NCBI GenBank assembly: GCA_013042925.1
Contig: JABDPH010000285.1
Location: 1 to 5,701 of the forward strand
DNA from: Eudoraea sp.
GTDB lineage: Bacteria > Bacteroidota > Bacteroidia > Flavobacteriales > Flavobacteriaceae
Direction: 5' to 3'
Length of the DNA: 5,701 nt
The translations under genes were made by a program, and so were the position numbers. Below the pieces are notes generated by a model. That model did no database searches and was not told the origin of the DNA. It saw only the letters and a list, made by a program, of their open reading frames with translations. Below, in pieces: positions 4,846 to 5,701 of the stretch (the stretch's first letter is position 1; each line of letters starts with the position of its first letter).

Positions 4846-5701
4846 TTATTTGCTAATTACCTTAATTGTTTTTTTTACTTTTTCGGCTGTTTTACGCGCC
4901 TCATTTATATCGCTGTGAATAATAGTTACATGCCCCATTTTCCTAAATGGTCTTGTTTCTTTTTTTCCGTAAATATGTGGTATAACCCCGCTTAGCTTAA
5001 ATATTTCTTCAATATTTTCATATACAACATCGCCGGTATATTTTTCTTCACCAACCAAATTTACCATTACTCCTGTTACTTTACTGTCTGAACATCCAAG
5101 CGGAAATCCAAGGATGGCTCTCAGGTGCTGTTCAAATTGATTGGTGTAACTTGCCTCTATGCTGTAATGGCCACTATTATGTGGTCTGGGCGCGACCTCA
5201 TTGACTAAAATCTCATCCTCTGCGGTTTGAAACATTTCAACTGCCAGAAGACCCACATGTTGCAATTTTTCAGACAGTTTTAAGGCTATCTTTCTGGCTT
5301 TTATGGCTACTTCGTCGTTAATTCTGGCCGGGCACAGCACATATTCAACCTGATTGGCTTCCGGATGAAATTCCATTTCCACAACCGGATAATCAACTAC
5401 TTCACCCCTGACATTTCTCGAAACTATTACCGCCAGTTCATTCTTAAAGGGAATTAGTTCCTCAGTAATACATTCAACATTGGGAAGATTCTCAAGATCT
5501 CTCAAAGAGCGAACAATCTTTACACCTTGCCCGTCATATCCAAATTGGGCACTTTTCCACACAAAAGGAAATGCAATACCCCCATGTGCAACACTGTCCT
5601 TTATCTCATTAGTATAGGCAAATCTGGAAAAAGGTGCTGTAGGGATTTGATTATCAACATAAAATAACTTCTGCTTTGCCTTGTTTTGAATAGTTCGGAG
5701 G
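4846..5701 (-). CDS. purK: N5-carboxyaminoimidazole ribonucleotide synthase (PurK), C-terminal part
   Basis: The frame is open from the right edge to the TAA at 4848-4846, giving 284 visible residues; about 100 N-terminal residues (the biotin-carboxylase-like N domain) should lie outside. The visible part begins LRTIQNKAKQKLYF, typical of PurK just before the ATP-grasp domain. It continues with IPTAPF at residues 19-24, the ATP-binding Lys49 and glycine-rich FGYDGQGVK (53-61), EELIPFKNEL, the VEMF segment near 154-157, and NEVAPRPHNSGH (167-178), which holds metal- and substrate-binding residues. The enzyme uses ATP and bicarbonate to convert AIR to N5-CAIR, which PurE then rearranges. A GTG at 5562 lies inside the conserved FVWKSAQFGYDG block and is not the start; translation through 5563-5700 shows no frameshift or stop. 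The gene precedes purE by 7 bp. Confidence 0.96.
   Translation of the reverse strand, partial: LRTIQNKAKQKLFYVDNQIPTAPFSRFAYTNEIKDSVAHGGIAFPFVWKSAQFGYDGQGVKIVRSLRDLENLPNVECITEELIPFKNELAVIVSRNVRGEVVDYPVVEMEFHPEANQVEYVLCPARINDEVAIKARKIALKLSEKLQHVGLLAVEMFQTAEDEILVNEVAPRPHNSGHYSIEASYTNQFEQHLRAILGFPLGCSDSKVTGVMVNLVGEEKYTGDVVYENIEEIFKLSGVIPHIYGKKETRPFRKMGHVTIIHSDINEARKTAEKVKKTIKVISK

Noticed and set aside
4699..4995. A 98-codon plus-strand reading frame across the purK-purE junction
   Set aside because: It is antisense to two well-identified genes and shows no domain or plausible start context.
1..5701. tRNA, rRNA, CRISPR array, insertion sequence, attachment site or toxin-antitoxin pair
   Set aside because: No tRNA-like cloverleaf, direct-repeat array, transposase motif or terminal inverted repeat was recognised; the small gene next to the sigma factor fits an anti-sigma protein better than an antitoxin.

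Overview
The window is AT-rich DNA that reads as chromosomal, mostly housekeeping sequence from a member of the Bacteroidota, most likely the Flavobacteriia. The evidence is the style of the GcvP and PurE/PurK proteins, the lack of clear Shine-Dalgarno sequences, TAnnTTTG-type candidate promoter elements, and a purK-purE-M3 peptidase gene order that I remember from flavobacterial genomes. No mobile element, CRISPR array, RNA gene or phage remnant was seen.

Layout, left to right: (1) bases 1-74, minus strand: the first 24 codons of gcvP (glycine cleavage P protein), running off the left edge. (2) 75-212: a 138-bp divergent intergenic region. (3) 213-1037, plus: a nine-helix membrane protein of the UbiA prenyltransferase superfamily whose first Asp-rich motif is lost. 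(4) 1034-1818, minus: a translationally coupled pair, an ECF sigma factor followed by a 75-residue soluble zinc-binding (ZAS-type) putative anti-sigma factor. (5) 1819-1891: a short, very AT-rich divergent region holding a perfect 8+1+8 palindrome. (6) 1892-2245, plus: an exported, probably lipid-anchored single-domain rhodanese. (7) 2247-4274, minus: a cytoplasmic M3-family metallopeptidase (Dcp/oligopeptidase A type). (8) 4347-5701, minus: purE and the C-terminal three quarters of purK, which runs off the right edge.

Functionally, purK and purE carry out consecutive steps of de novo purine synthesis (AIR to N5-CAIR to CAIR) and are probably co-transcribed. The M3 peptidase gene lies 72 bp downstream on the same strand and may be in the same transcript. 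The sigma/ZAS pair is a small regulatory module. Its divergent rhodanese neighbour handles sulfur chemistry, so a thiol or redox connection is possible, but this rests on position alone.

Two gene boundaries need care. The sigma factor probably starts at the ATG at 1818 rather than an upstream TTG, and the rhodanese at the ATG at 1892 rather than the upstream GTG or ATG. PurK is continuous to the right edge and does not begin at the internal GTG at 5562. I found no strong evidence of an undescribed multi-gene system. The least conventional items are the UbiA-like protein with a degenerate active site and the sigma/ZAS pair with its palindromic upstream region.
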